Assembly: GCF_037029465.1 (NCBI RefSeq)
Contig: NZ_JAYMEM010000006.1
Coordinates: 62,001-126,000, forward strand
Source: Mesoflavibacter sp037029465
Lineage (GTDB): Bacteria > Bacteroidota > Bacteroidia > Flavobacteriales > Flavobacteriaceae
DNA: 64,000 bases
Direction of reading: 5' to 3'
Shown: positions 24,574 to 32,970 of the stretch, piece by piece
How positions within the stretch are numbered: position 1 is the first letter of the stretch
Layout: every line of letters starts with the position of its first letter
Program-made: the position numbers and the translations under genes
Notes under the pieces: model-generated
Databases searched by the model: none
What the model was told of the DNA's origin: nothing
The model's input: the letters and a program-made list of their open reading frames with translations, nothing else

Positions 24574-25692
24574 ATGAAATTAGAAATTGCGGTTTTATCC
24601 GGTGACGGCATTGGTCCAGAGGTTACACACCAAGCCATAAAAGTGCTTAAAGCAGTAGCACAAGAATTTGACCATAGTTTTAGATTTAAAGAAGCGCCTG
24701 TTGGTGCTATTGCGATTGACCAAACTGGCAATCCTTTACCTGACGACACCTTAGCACTTTGCAAGTCTAGTGATGCTATTTTGTTTGGAGCTATTGGCGA
24801 TCCTAAATATGACAATGATCCTTTGGCAAAGGTTAGACCTGAGCAAGGTTTACTTAAATTACGTAAAGAACTTGGTTTATTTGCCAACATTAGACCTGTT
24901 AAGGCTTATGAGACGTTATTAGGTAAATCTCCTTTAAAAAAGAGTATTATTGAAGGTACAGATATTAGTATTTATCGTGAGTTGACTGGCGGTATTTATT
25001 TTGGTGAAAAACAATTAAGTGAAGACGGAAATGTAGCTTCAGATTTATGCGAATATTCTCGGGAAGAAATTGAGCGTATTGCACATTTAGCATTTAAAGC
25101 AGCACAAAGCCGAAAGAAAAAAGTGACTTTGGTGGACAAGGCGAATGTTTTAGAAACATCACGTTTATGGCGAAAAGTGGTTACTGAACTAGCAAAAGAA
25201 TATACAGATGTAGAATTAGACTTTTTGTTTGTTGATAATGCTGCAATGCAAATGATTTTAAATCCAAAACAGTTTGATGTAATCTTAACAGAAAACTTGT
25301 TTGGAGACGTTATTAGCGACGAAGCTAGTGTTATTGGTGGTAGCATTGGATTATTAGCAAGCGCTTCTGTTGGAGAAAAATACGCAATGTTTGAGCCTAT
25401 ACATGGTTCTTATCCTCAAGCAACTGGTAAAGGTATTGCAAATCCTATTGCCTCTATTTTAAGTGCTGCTATGTTACTTGAACATTTTGAACTTTATAAA
25501 GAAGCTGAAATGATAAAAGCTGCTGTAGAAAAATCTTTACAATTATATGTTACTACACCAGATTTAAACACCAAATTTGATCACATTACAACAAATAAAG
25601 TTGGAGACTTTATTGAAGACTTTATAAATAATCCTAAGGATAGTAATTTAAATTTTACTAATATTCACTTAGGACAATCCACAATTATTTAA
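24574..25692 (+). CDS. leuB: 3-Isopropylmalate dehydrogenase
   Basis: NAD-dependent oxidative decarboxylation of 3-isopropylmalate, third step of leucine synthesis. The 372-residue protein has the family segments GDGIGPEV (11-18), the substrate-binding Arg cluster RPEQGLLKLRKELGLFANIRP, RELTGGIYFG, the Lys/Tyr catalytic pair region (VTLVDKANVLETS), and the Asp-rich metal site NLFGDVISDEAS. It is the last gene of leuACDB and ends 28 bases before a strong terminator. Confidence 0.97.
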   Translation: MKLEIAVLSGDGIGPEVTHQAIKVLKAVAQEFDHSFRFKEAPVGAIAIDQTGNPLPDDTLALCKSSDAILFGAIGDPKYDNDPLAKVRPEQGLLKLRKELGLFANIRPVKAYETLLGKSPLKKSIIEGTDISIYRELTGGIYFGEKQLSEDGNVASDLCEYSREEIERIAHLAFKAAQSRKKKVTLVDKANVLETSRLWRKVVTELAKEYTDVELDFLFVDNAAMQMILNPKQFDVILTENLFGDVISDEASVIGGSIGLLASASVGEKYAMFEPIHGSYPQATGKGIANPIASILSAAMLLEHFELYKEAEMIKAAVEKSLQLYVTTPDLNTKFDHITTNKVGDFIEDFINNPKDSNLNFTNIHLGQSTII

Positions 25693-25720
25693 GTTTTAGT
25701 ATTTAATTTGGAGTCTATGA

Positions 25721-25749
25721 AGCACCTTGAAAAAGGTGCTTTTTTTTTT
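25721..25749 (+). terminator. Intrinsic terminator of the leu operon
   Basis: AGCACCTT-GAAA-AAGGTGCT followed by a run of nine Ts that overlaps the stop codon of the convergent ilvA gene. Confidence 0.9.
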
Positions 25750-27010
25750 ATACTAAAAACTGAAATAACTCTGGTTTATTATTTAAATAATCCCCGTAAA
25801 AATTATGAAGTTTCATTTTGGTAATTAAAGGCTCTAAATCGTCTGCGGATTTTAACTCTACTCCTACTACTGCTGCACCATTTTCTCTGTTTGTTTTTTT
25901 AGTGTATTCAAAATGAGTGATATCATCATTTTCTCCTAAAATATCAACAACAAACTCTCGCAACGCACCAGCACGTTGTGGGAATTTCACGATAAAATAG
26001 TGTTTTAAATTGGCGTGCAATAAGGCTCGTTCTTTAATTTCGGCAGTTCTGGTAATGTCATTATTACTTCCACTTACTACACAAATTACATTTTTACCTT
26101 TTATTTCTTCTTTAAAATCATCTAATGCTGAAATACTCAGTGCGCCAGCAGGTTCAACAACTATAGCATCTTTATTATATAAATCTAAGATGGTTTGACA
26201 CACTTTACCTTCGGCAACTGTTACCATTTGATCTAAATTAGACTTACAAATTTCAAAATTTAAATCGCCAACACGCTGAACCGCTGCACCATCTACAAAT
26301 TTTTCGATGTGGTTAAGCTGTGTGTTTTTTTGATTTTCAATTGACGTTTTCATTGATGGCGCGCCTAAAGGCTCAACACCAATAATTTTTGTTTGCGGCG
26401 ATAACTCTTTAAACACTGATGATAGTCCAGCTGATAATCCGCCACCACCAACAGGGACAAACACATAATGAATTGGATGTTGTGCTTGGTCTATAATTTC
26501 TAACCCAACAGTAGCTTGTCCTTCAATTACCTTTTCGTCATTAAACGGATGTATAAATGCTTTTGATAGTCTTTCGCATTCTTTCATTGCTAGATGATAA
26601 GAATCGTCAAAAGTATCGCCTGCAAGAATAATCTCAATATACTCTTCTCCGAACATTTTTACCTGCTCCACTTTTTGTTTTGGCGTTGGAGCAGGCATAT
26701 AAATGGTTCCTTTAATTTTTAATAATTTACAAGATAATGCAACGCCTTGCGCATGGTTACCTGCACTTGCACAAACAATACCATTTTCTACTTCTGAAGC
26801 TGATAACGAAGCCATTTTATTATAAGCTCCTCTAATTTTATAAGAGCGCACTTGCTGTAAATCTTCACGTTTAAACATGATATTACAATCAAATTCTTTA
26901 GAGTATCTAAAACTTGTTGTTAACGGCGTAACCGCTGCAACATCTCTTAATTTTTCGGCTGCAGCTTCTACTGCTTTTAAATTTGGAAAATAGGTTGTTT
27001 GCGTTTGCAT
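25748..27010 (-). CDS. ilvA: Threonine dehydratase (biosynthetic)
   Basis: PLP-dependent deamination of threonine to 2-oxobutyrate, entry to isoleucine. The PLP lysine is in REDLQQVRSYKIRGAYNK, with SAGNHAQG and the phosphate-binding GGGGLSAG. A single ACT-like regulatory domain occupies about residues 335-420, matching the short form in Bacteroidota, not the two-domain E. coli enzyme. Allosteric control by isoleucine is known for the family; whether one ACT-like domain suffices here is not visible. It is the last gene of ilvDBNCA, 10 bases after ilvC. Confidence 0.95.
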   Translation of the reverse strand: MQTQTTYFPNLKAVEAAAEKLRDVAAVTPLTTSFRYSKEFDCNIMFKREDLQQVRSYKIRGAYNKMASLSASEVENGIVCASAGNHAQGVALSCKLLKIKGTIYMPAPTPKQKVEQVKMFGEEYIEIILAGDTFDDSYHLAMKECERLSKAFIHPFNDEKVIEGQATVGLEIIDQAQHPIHYVFVPVGGGGLSAGLSSVFKELSPQTKIIGVEPLGAPSMKTSIENQKNTQLNHIEKFVDGAAVQRVGDLNFEICKSNLDQMVTVAEGKVCQTILDLYNKDAIVVEPAGALSISALDDFKEEIKGKNVICVVSGSNNDITRTAEIKERALLHANLKHYFIVKFPQRAGALREFVVDILGENDDITHFEYTKKTNRENGAAVVGVELKSADDLEPLITKMKLHNFYGDYLNNKPELFQFLV

Positions 27011-27020
27011 TAGTTTGTTT

Positions 27021-28520
27021 TTAAGCTAAAACACTTTCTTCTTTAGCTTCAGTTTTTATTACTTTCATTGCAGTCATTGCGGCACGAAGACGCTTACCAA
27101 CAGTTTCGATAGGATGATTTCTAATAGCGTCATTCACTTTTATTAATTCGATATTATCGACACCTGTTTTTGTTGAAAATGACTTTCCTATTACTGAAGT
27201 ATCTACCGTTTTCATAAAATCTGCTAATAACGGTTTGCAAGCATGATCAAATAAATAGCAACCATATTCTGCAGTATCAGAAATGACACGATTCATTTCA
27301 AACAACTTTTTACGTGCAATTGTGTTTGCAATAAGTGGTAACTCGTGTAACGATTCGTAGTAAGCAGAATCTTCGATTATTCCTGCGCTTACCATAGTTT
27401 CAAAAGCAAGTTCTACTCCAGATTTTACAAATGCGACTAACAACACACCATGATCAAAATACTCTTGTTCTGTGATATGATCTGAAGTTAATTCGGTTTT
27501 TTCAAAAGCAGTTTCGCCAGTTGCTGCTCGCCATTTTAATAGGTTAACATCATCATTTGCCCAATCTTCCATCATAGTTTTTGAGAAATGACCAGAAATG
27601 ATATCGTCCATATGTTTTTCGAATAACGGACGCATGATGGTTTTTAATTCTTCAGACAATTCAAATGCTTTAATTTTTGAAGGATTTGAAAGTCTATCCA
27701 TCATGTTTGTAATTCCGCCATGTTTTAAAGCTTCAGTAATAGTTTCCCAACCAAACTGAATTAATTTTGCGGCATAACCAGCATCAATTCCTTCGGCAAC
27801 CATTTTGTCAAAAGACAAAATCGCACCAGTTTGCAACAAGCCACATAAAATGGTTTGCTCGCCCATTAAATCAGATTTCACCTCAGCAACAAAAGACGAT
27901 TCTAAAACGCCTGCTCTATCGCCACCAGTTGCAACTGCGTATGCTTTTGCTTGAGCCCAACCCTTATTTTCTGGATCGTTTTCTGGATGCACAGCAATTA
28001 ATGTTGGCACACCAAAACCACGTTTGTATTCCTCACGCACTTCGGTTCCTGGACATTTTGGTGCAACCATAATTACCGTAATATCTTTACGGATTTGTGT
28101 ACCTTCTTCAACGATATTAAAACCGTGTGAATAACTTAATGTTGCCCCTTTTTTCATTAGAGGCATCACTTGGTTAACAACATCTGTATGTTGCTTGTCT
28201 GGCGTTAAGTTTAACACTAAATCTGCTGTTGGGATTAAATCTTCATATGTCCCAACATTAAATCCGTTATCGGTTGCATTTTTGTACGACGCACGTTTTT
28301 CATCAATTGCTTGCTGACGTAAAGCATAAGAAATATCTAAACCAGAATCTCTCATATTTAATCCTTGGTTTAATCCTTGTGCGCCACAACCTACGATGAC
28401 TATTTTTTTATCTTTTAATGCAGCTACTCCATCTTCAAATTCTGAAGCTTCCATAAATCTGCATTTTCCTAATTGTTCTAATTGTTTTCTTAATGGTAAT
28501 GTGTTAAAATAATTTGCCAT
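27021..28520 (-). CDS. ilvC: Ketol-acid reductoisomerase (class II)
   Basis: Mg- and NADPH-dependent isomerisation and reduction of acetolactate or acetohydroxybutyrate. At 499 residues it is the long class II enzyme, with a duplicated knotted C-terminal domain. The Rossmann motif GCGAQGLNQG begins near residue 43 and is followed by the cofactor loop SYALRQ. Two metal-binding acidic regions are in the C-terminal half (for example DLMGEQTILCG). A gap of 104 bases to ilvN upstream is longer than elsewhere in the operon, but I see no terminator in it. Confidence 0.96.
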   Translation of the reverse strand: MANYFNTLPLRKQLEQLGKCRFMEASEFEDGVAALKDKKIVIVGCGAQGLNQGLNMRDSGLDISYALRQQAIDEKRASYKNATDNGFNVGTYEDLIPTADLVLNLTPDKQHTDVVNQVMPLMKKGATLSYSHGFNIVEEGTQIRKDITVIMVAPKCPGTEVREEYKRGFGVPTLIAVHPENDPENKGWAQAKAYAVATGGDRAGVLESSFVAEVKSDLMGEQTILCGLLQTGAILSFDKMVAEGIDAGYAAKLIQFGWETITEALKHGGITNMMDRLSNPSKIKAFELSEELKTIMRPLFEKHMDDIISGHFSKTMMEDWANDDVNLLKWRAATGETAFEKTELTSDHITEQEYFDHGVLLVAFVKSGVELAFETMVSAGIIEDSAYYESLHELPLIANTIARKKLFEMNRVISDTAEYGCYLFDHACKPLLADFMKTVDTSVIGKSFSTKTGVDNIELIKVNDAIRNHPIETVGKRLRAAMTAMKVIKTEAKEESVLA

Positions 28521-28624
28521 TTTTTTTGATTTAGAAAATAGAACATAGACGAAAGAGAATTGACTAAATACAGCCTAAAAATTCTTCTTAAATCATTTAG
28601 TTCCTATTTTAATTTATTTGTTTT

Positions 28625-29152
28625 TTAGTAATTAAATGCCTCTAGCATTTTAGTTATTTCCATTGGTGTTTTGGTGACTGCAATTCTTCCAGAACGAGTA
28701 AATTGTAAAATTCCAAATGCACTTAATTCTCTGTGCAATAATTCTATTTCACTACGTCTTCCTGATTTTTCAAGCACAAAAAACTCTTTATTTACAGTGA
28801 CAATTCTAGCGTTACTTTCTTTAATAATATTTTGAATTTGTCGCTCTTCAAACAATAAATCTGATTTGATTTTGAACAGACAAGACTCTTGATAAATGGT
28901 TTCTTCTTCGGTGTGATAATAGGCTTTAATCACCTCAACCTGTTTTTCAATTTGACCAATAATTTTTTTCATTTGGTCTTCGGTTAACTTCACCACAATA
29001 GTCCATTTAGACACATTTTCAATTTCAGAAATTGAAGAATTTATACTTTCAATATTGATGTGTCTACGTTGAAATATTGCCGAAATACGGTTTAACAACC
29101 CGATATTATTTTCGGTATAAATAGAAACGGTATATAATTTATTTTCACTCAT
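28625..29152 (-). CDS. ilvN: Acetolactate synthase, regulatory small subunit
   Basis: The regulatory partner of IlvB. 175 residues: an N-terminal ACT domain (YTVSIYTENNIGLLNRISAIFQRRHINIESIN, positions about 7-38, the usual valine-binding region, cited only as a location) and a C-terminal domain that stabilises the complex. It begins 2 bases after the ilvB stop, so stoichiometric synthesis is likely. Valine sensitivity is known for the family, not shown here. The symbol ilvH is equally used. Confidence 0.94.
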   Translation of the reverse strand: MSENKLYTVSIYTENNIGLLNRISAIFQRRHINIESINSSISEIENVSKWTIVVKLTEDQMKKIIGQIEKQVEVIKAYYHTEEETIYQESCLFKIKSDLLFEERQIQNIIKESNARIVTVNKEFFVLEKSGRRSEIELLHRELSAFGILQFTRSGRIAVTKTPMEITKMLEAFNY

Positions 29153-29154
29153 AA

Positions 29155-30888
29155 TTACTCTAATCTTACATCTGAAACACTTGCGCCTGTTGGTATCATA
29201 GGAAATACATTATCTTCCTTTTCAACCATAACTTCTAAAAAATATGAACCTTCAGTTTCCATCATTTCTTTTACTGCATCGGCTAAATCTTCTCTTTTAG
29301 ACACGCTTTTAGCATTAATATGATAGCCTTTAGCAATTGCTACAAAATCTGGATTTTCCATTTCTGTAGACGCATAACGCTTATCAAAAAATAACTGTTG
29401 CCACTGTCTTACCATACCTAAAAAATTGTTATTAAGCACGACAATTTTCACTGGTACTTTGGTTTGAAAAATGGTTCCAAGTTCTTGGATTGTCATTTGA
29501 TAACCACCATCACCAGCAATCATCACCACATCACGTTCTGGTGCGCCCATTTTTGCACCAATTGCAGCTGGCAATGCAAACCCCATGGTTCCTAATCCAC
29601 CAGAAGTAATATTGCTTTTAGACACATTAAAATCAGCATAACGACACGCAATCATTTGGTGCTGACCAACATCGCTAACAATTGCTGCTTCACCTTTGGT
29701 TTGTCCATTAATCTCTTTAAGCACTTCGCCCATAGTCAAGCCATCTTTAGTAGGATGTAAATCGTGTTTTATGACTTTATCAAACTCAACTTGATACAAA
29801 TCTTTAAATTTTTGACGCCATTCTGTATGCGAATTTTCTTTTAAAAGTGGAAGAATTGCCGCCAAAGTATCTTTTGAATTTCCTAAAACAGCAACATCTG
29901 TTTTTACATTTTTATCAACTTCAGCTGGATCAATTTCAAAATGAATCACTTTTGCTTGTTTAGCATAGGTTGCTAAATTTCCTGTAACACGATCATCAAA
30001 ACGCATTCCGATTGCGATTAAAACATCACACTCGTTAGTTAAAACATTTGGCGCATAATTACCGTGCATACCAACCATGCCGACATTTAATGGATGAGTT
30101 GAAGGAATTGCCGAAGCACCTAAAATAGTCCAAGCTGATGGTAAACCAGCTTTTTCGATAACCGCTTTAAATTCAGCTTCAGCTTCACCTAAAATCACAC
30201 CTTGTCCCCAAACGACAAGAGGTTTTTTTGCATTATTTATTAAATCTGCAGCAGCTTGTAAATCGGTTGGATTAGTTTCAGGAATTGGCTTATAACTTCT
30301 AATTCCTGTACATTTTTCATATTTAAAATCGAATTCTTCAAATTGTGCATCCTTAGTAATGTCTATTAAAACCGGACCAGGACGACCACTTTTTGCAATG
30401 TAAAAAGCTTTAGCAATGACTTCAGGGATTTCTGAAGCTTTTGTCACTTGATGATTCCATTTAGTCACAGGTGTAGAAATACCAACAATATCGGTTTCTT
30501 GAAACGCATCGCTACCTAATAAATGCGAGCCAACTTGACCAGTAATACACACCATTGGCGTGCTATCTATTTGCGCATCTGCAATACCTGTGATTAGGTT
30601 GGTTGCGCCAGGACCAGAAGTTGCCATAGCGACACCAACTTTACCAGAAATGCGTGCGTAACCTTGAGCTGCGTGAGTAGCACCTTGCTCGTGACGTGTT
30701 AAGACGTGATGAATTTCGTTTTGAAATTTATACAACTCGTCATAAACAGGCATAATTGCACCGCCTGGATAACCATAAAGTACATCTACGCCTTCAGCCA
30801 TTAAGCTTCGAACAACTGCTTCGCTACCCGAAATGCGAATGGTTTTTGAAGTAGATTGCTCGTTGTTTTTTATCGTTTTTGTTTCCAT
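29155..30888 (-). CDS. ilvB: Acetolactate synthase, catalytic large subunit
   Basis: Thiamine-diphosphate enzyme that forms acetolactate or acetohydroxybutyrate. 577 residues. The catalytic Glu is in TRHEQGATHAAQGYAR, and the TPP/Mg motif begins GDGGYQMT and ends with NNNFLGM. The FAD-region and central domain (about 200-350) are in normal order. The gene follows ilvD by 30 bases and precedes ilvN by 2 bases. Regulation should be through the leader at 32864-32929. Confidence 0.97.
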   Translation of the reverse strand: METKTIKNNEQSTSKTIRISGSEAVVRSLMAEGVDVLYGYPGGAIMPVYDELYKFQNEIHHVLTRHEQGATHAAQGYARISGKVGVAMATSGPGATNLITGIADAQIDSTPMVCITGQVGSHLLGSDAFQETDIVGISTPVTKWNHQVTKASEIPEVIAKAFYIAKSGRPGPVLIDITKDAQFEEFDFKYEKCTGIRSYKPIPETNPTDLQAAADLINNAKKPLVVWGQGVILGEAEAEFKAVIEKAGLPSAWTILGASAIPSTHPLNVGMVGMHGNYAPNVLTNECDVLIAIGMRFDDRVTGNLATYAKQAKVIHFEIDPAEVDKNVKTDVAVLGNSKDTLAAILPLLKENSHTEWRQKFKDLYQVEFDKVIKHDLHPTKDGLTMGEVLKEINGQTKGEAAIVSDVGQHQMIACRYADFNVSKSNITSGGLGTMGFALPAAIGAKMGAPERDVVMIAGDGGYQMTIQELGTIFQTKVPVKIVVLNNNFLGMVRQWQQLFFDKRYASTEMENPDFVAIAKGYHINAKSVSKREDLADAVKEMMETEGSYFLEVMVEKEDNVFPMIPTGASVSDVRLE

Positions 30889-30918
30889 AAATTAGTATGG
30901 CATTAATTAGTTTCTATT

Positions 30919-32598
30919 CTAAAACTCGTCGGTAACACAACCTTTGGAAGCAGACGACACTGTTTTAGCATATTTGTAAAGGACACCACGATTAAATTTT
31001 AATTCTGGTGCTTTCCATGATTGTTTTCTTTGTGATAATTCTTCTTCTGAAACTTCAAGTTGAATAGTATTGGTTTCAGCATCTATTGTGATAAAATCAC
31101 CATCTTTAACTAATGCGATTGTACCACCTTCTTGAGCTTCTGGCGTGATATGACCAACCACAAAACCGTGTGTTCCACCAGAAAAACGTCCGTCTGTAAT
31201 TAATGCTACGTCTTTACCTAAACCTGCTCCCATAATAGCAGCAGTTGGCTTAAGCATTTCTGGCATTCCTGGTCCACCTTTTGGTCCTTCATATCTGATT
31301 ACTACAACGTCACCTTTTTCTACTTTACCATCTCTAATACCATCGTTTGCTGCGTATTCACCTTCAAAGACTTTTGCTTTTCCGCGAAAGCGTAATCCTT
31401 CTTTTCCTGTGATTTTGGCAACACTTCCATCTTCGGCTAAATTGCCATACAACATGCGCAAGTGACCTGAGATTTTTATAGGCTCTTCGATTGGTTTTAT
31501 CACATCTTGACCTTCTGCTAAATCATTAACATCTAATAAATTTTCTGCTAAAGTTTTTCCGGTTACGGTTAAGCAATCGCCATGAATTAAGCCTTTTTTC
31601 AATAAATATTTTAAAACAGCAGGAATACCACCAACGCGATGTACATCTTCCATTAGGTATTTTCCGCTAGGTTTTAAATCGGCTAAAAATGGTGTATTGT
31701 CACTAATATTTTGAAAATCTTTTAAAGTGAAATCAATATTCGCCGCACGAGCAATTGCTAAAAAGTGAAGTACTGCATTGGTCGATCCACCTAAAATAGT
31801 CACCAAACGAATAGCGTTTTCTAAAGATTTGCGTGTAATGATATCACTTGGTTTAATATCTTTTTCGATTAACAATCGCATTGCTTCACCAGCTTTTATG
31901 GCTTCTTGTTTTTTCTCTTCGCCTGTTGCTGGATTTGATGAGTTAAAAGGCAAGGTCATTCCTAAAGCTTCAATTGCTGACGCCATCGTATTTGCAGTAT
32001 ACATTCCGCCACAAGCACCAGCGCCAGGACAAGCTTTTTCAACTATATTTTGATATTCGCTTTCATTCATAGTACCAGCGACTTTGCTTCCCCAAGCTTC
32101 GAAAGCAGAAACGACATCTAGTTTTTTTCCGTTATGGCAACCAGAATCAATGGTTCCTCCATAGACCAAAATACTTGGTCTGTCTAAACGAATCATCGCC
32201 ATTAATGCGCCTGGCATGTTTTTGTCACAACCAACAACAGTTATTAATCCGTCGTAACTCATGGCTTGCACAACGGTTTCCATTGAATCTGCAATAATAT
32301 CTCGTGATGGTAAAGAATAACGCATTCCTGGTGTACCCATAGAAATTCCGTCACTGACACCAATGGTATTAAAAATTAAGCCTACTACATCTTTATTTTT
32401 TGTGCCTTGCTTAGCGAGTTTTGCTAAGTCATTTAAGTGCATATTGCATGGATTACCTTCGTAACCTGTACTTGCAATACCTATAATGGGTTTATAAAAA
32501 TCTTCTTTGGTTAATCCTATAGCGTGCAACATTGCTTGAGCAGCTGGTTGCGTTGGATCTTGTGTTACTGTTTTACTGTATTTATTTAGTTGACTCAT
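30919..32598 (-). CDS. ilvD: Dihydroxy-acid dehydratase
   Basis: Iron-sulfur enzyme that dehydrates dihydroxyisovalerate and its homologue to the 2-oxo acids of valine and isoleucine. The three cluster cysteines are Cys51 (NPCNMHL), Cys124 (GCDKNMPG) and Cys196 (GACGGMYTANTM). 559 residues, the usual length. It is the first gene of ilvDBNCA. The 372-base gap upstream holds, from far to near, a promoter, an Ile-rich leader peptide, a strong terminator and the element shared with leuA. Confidence 0.97.
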   Translation of the reverse strand: MSQLNKYSKTVTQDPTQPAAQAMLHAIGLTKEDFYKPIIGIASTGYEGNPCNMHLNDLAKLAKQGTKNKDVVGLIFNTIGVSDGISMGTPGMRYSLPSRDIIADSMETVVQAMSYDGLITVVGCDKNMPGALMAMIRLDRPSILVYGGTIDSGCHNGKKLDVVSAFEAWGSKVAGTMNESEYQNIVEKACPGAGACGGMYTANTMASAIEALGMTLPFNSSNPATGEEKKQEAIKAGEAMRLLIEKDIKPSDIITRKSLENAIRLVTILGGSTNAVLHFLAIARAANIDFTLKDFQNISDNTPFLADLKPSGKYLMEDVHRVGGIPAVLKYLLKKGLIHGDCLTVTGKTLAENLLDVNDLAEGQDVIKPIEEPIKISGHLRMLYGNLAEDGSVAKITGKEGLRFRGKAKVFEGEYAANDGIRDGKVEKGDVVVIRYEGPKGGPGMPEMLKPTAAIMGAGLGKDVALITDGRFSGGTHGFVVGHITPEAQEGGTIALVKDGDFITIDAETNTIQLEVSEEELSQRKQSWKAPELKFNRGVLYKYAKTVSSASKGCVTDEF

Positions 32599-32706
32599 TT
32601 AGTCCTTATCTTTTTTTCTAATTTTCTAAATTACTAATTTGGCTATGGCTGATTAATTAAATATTGAATTATAGACTAAAGCCACATCTTATTTTAAACA
32701 ATCAAT

Positions 32707-32756
32707 AAACTGATTTTCAAATACTTAAAACTAAACACTTATGATGTTCAGTAGTT
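32707..32756 (-). promoter_or_regulatory. Candidate operator region shared with leuA
   Basis: Contains AACTACTGAACATC on the minus strand (32756-32743), identical in all 14 bases to 21137-21150 before leuA, and TGAAAATCAGTTT (32719-32707), the reverse complement of 21105-21117. It lies between the attenuator terminator and the ilvD start, so it may mark a second, internal promoter or operator. Confidence 0.5.
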
Positions 32757-32802
32757 AATATTTGATTTATTTCTTTTTTCTTTGAACTGAAATGAACCCA
32801 AC

Positions 32803-32834
32803 AAAAAAGCCTTCCTGAAAAGGAAGGCTTTTTT
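32803..32834 (-). terminator. Attenuator terminator of the ilv operon
   Basis: A 14-bp stem AAAAAAGCCTTCCT / AGGAAGGCTTTTTT with a four-base loop, near-perfect in either direction. It lies 30 bases after the Ile-rich leader peptide and 205 bases before ilvD. AAGGAA at the leader stop codon (32865-32860) can pair with TTCCTT in its 5-prime arm and loop (32825-32820), a modest antiterminator. It could also simply end gltBD transcription. Confidence 0.8.
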
Positions 32835-32863
32835 ATTTATTTTAAAATAATAGACACCATTCC

Positions 32864-32929
32864 TTACCACCGTGATTTAATAATCACAATGCTAATAATT
32901 GAAATGATATTTAGGATTTGTTTGTTCAT
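32864..32929 (-). CDS. Ile/Val-rich leader peptide (attenuator)
   Basis: A 21-codon frame from ATG at 32929 to TAA at 32866-32864. Ten of 21 residues are branched-chain: Ile5, Leu6, Ile8, Ile9, Ile11, Ile12, Ile14, Val15, Ile16 and Ile17 (NIISIISIVII at 7-17). It is followed by a 14-bp terminator and then ilvDBNCA. This matches ribosome-mediated attenuation as known for ilv operons of Enterobacteria. Isoleucine is the main sensed residue, with one Leu and one Val codon. The start lies 41 bases after the gltD stop. Confidence 0.85.
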   Translation of the reverse strand: MNKQILNIISIISIVIIKSRW

Positions 32930-32938
32930 CTTGATAAT

Positions 32939-32970
32939 CAAATATTAAAATTATTTAATTAAAACCCAAA
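32939..32970 (-). promoter_or_regulatory. Predicted promoter of the ilv leader
   Basis: TTTG (32970-32967), 20 bases, then AATATTTG (32946-32939) on the minus strand, directly after the gltD stop codon. The predicted transcription start would be only a few bases before the leader ATG. The -7 octamer is identical to that before the SAM-I riboswitch. Confidence 0.5.

Noticed and set aside
24429..24890. 153-residue minus-strand frame over the leuD-leuB gap
   Set aside because: It is antisense to leuB and crosses an interspersed repeat; no family resemblance.
32803..32834. Hairpin regarded only as the gltBD terminator
   Set aside because: This remains possible, but the Ile-rich frame between gltD and the hairpin favours a conditional attenuator; both functions may coexist.
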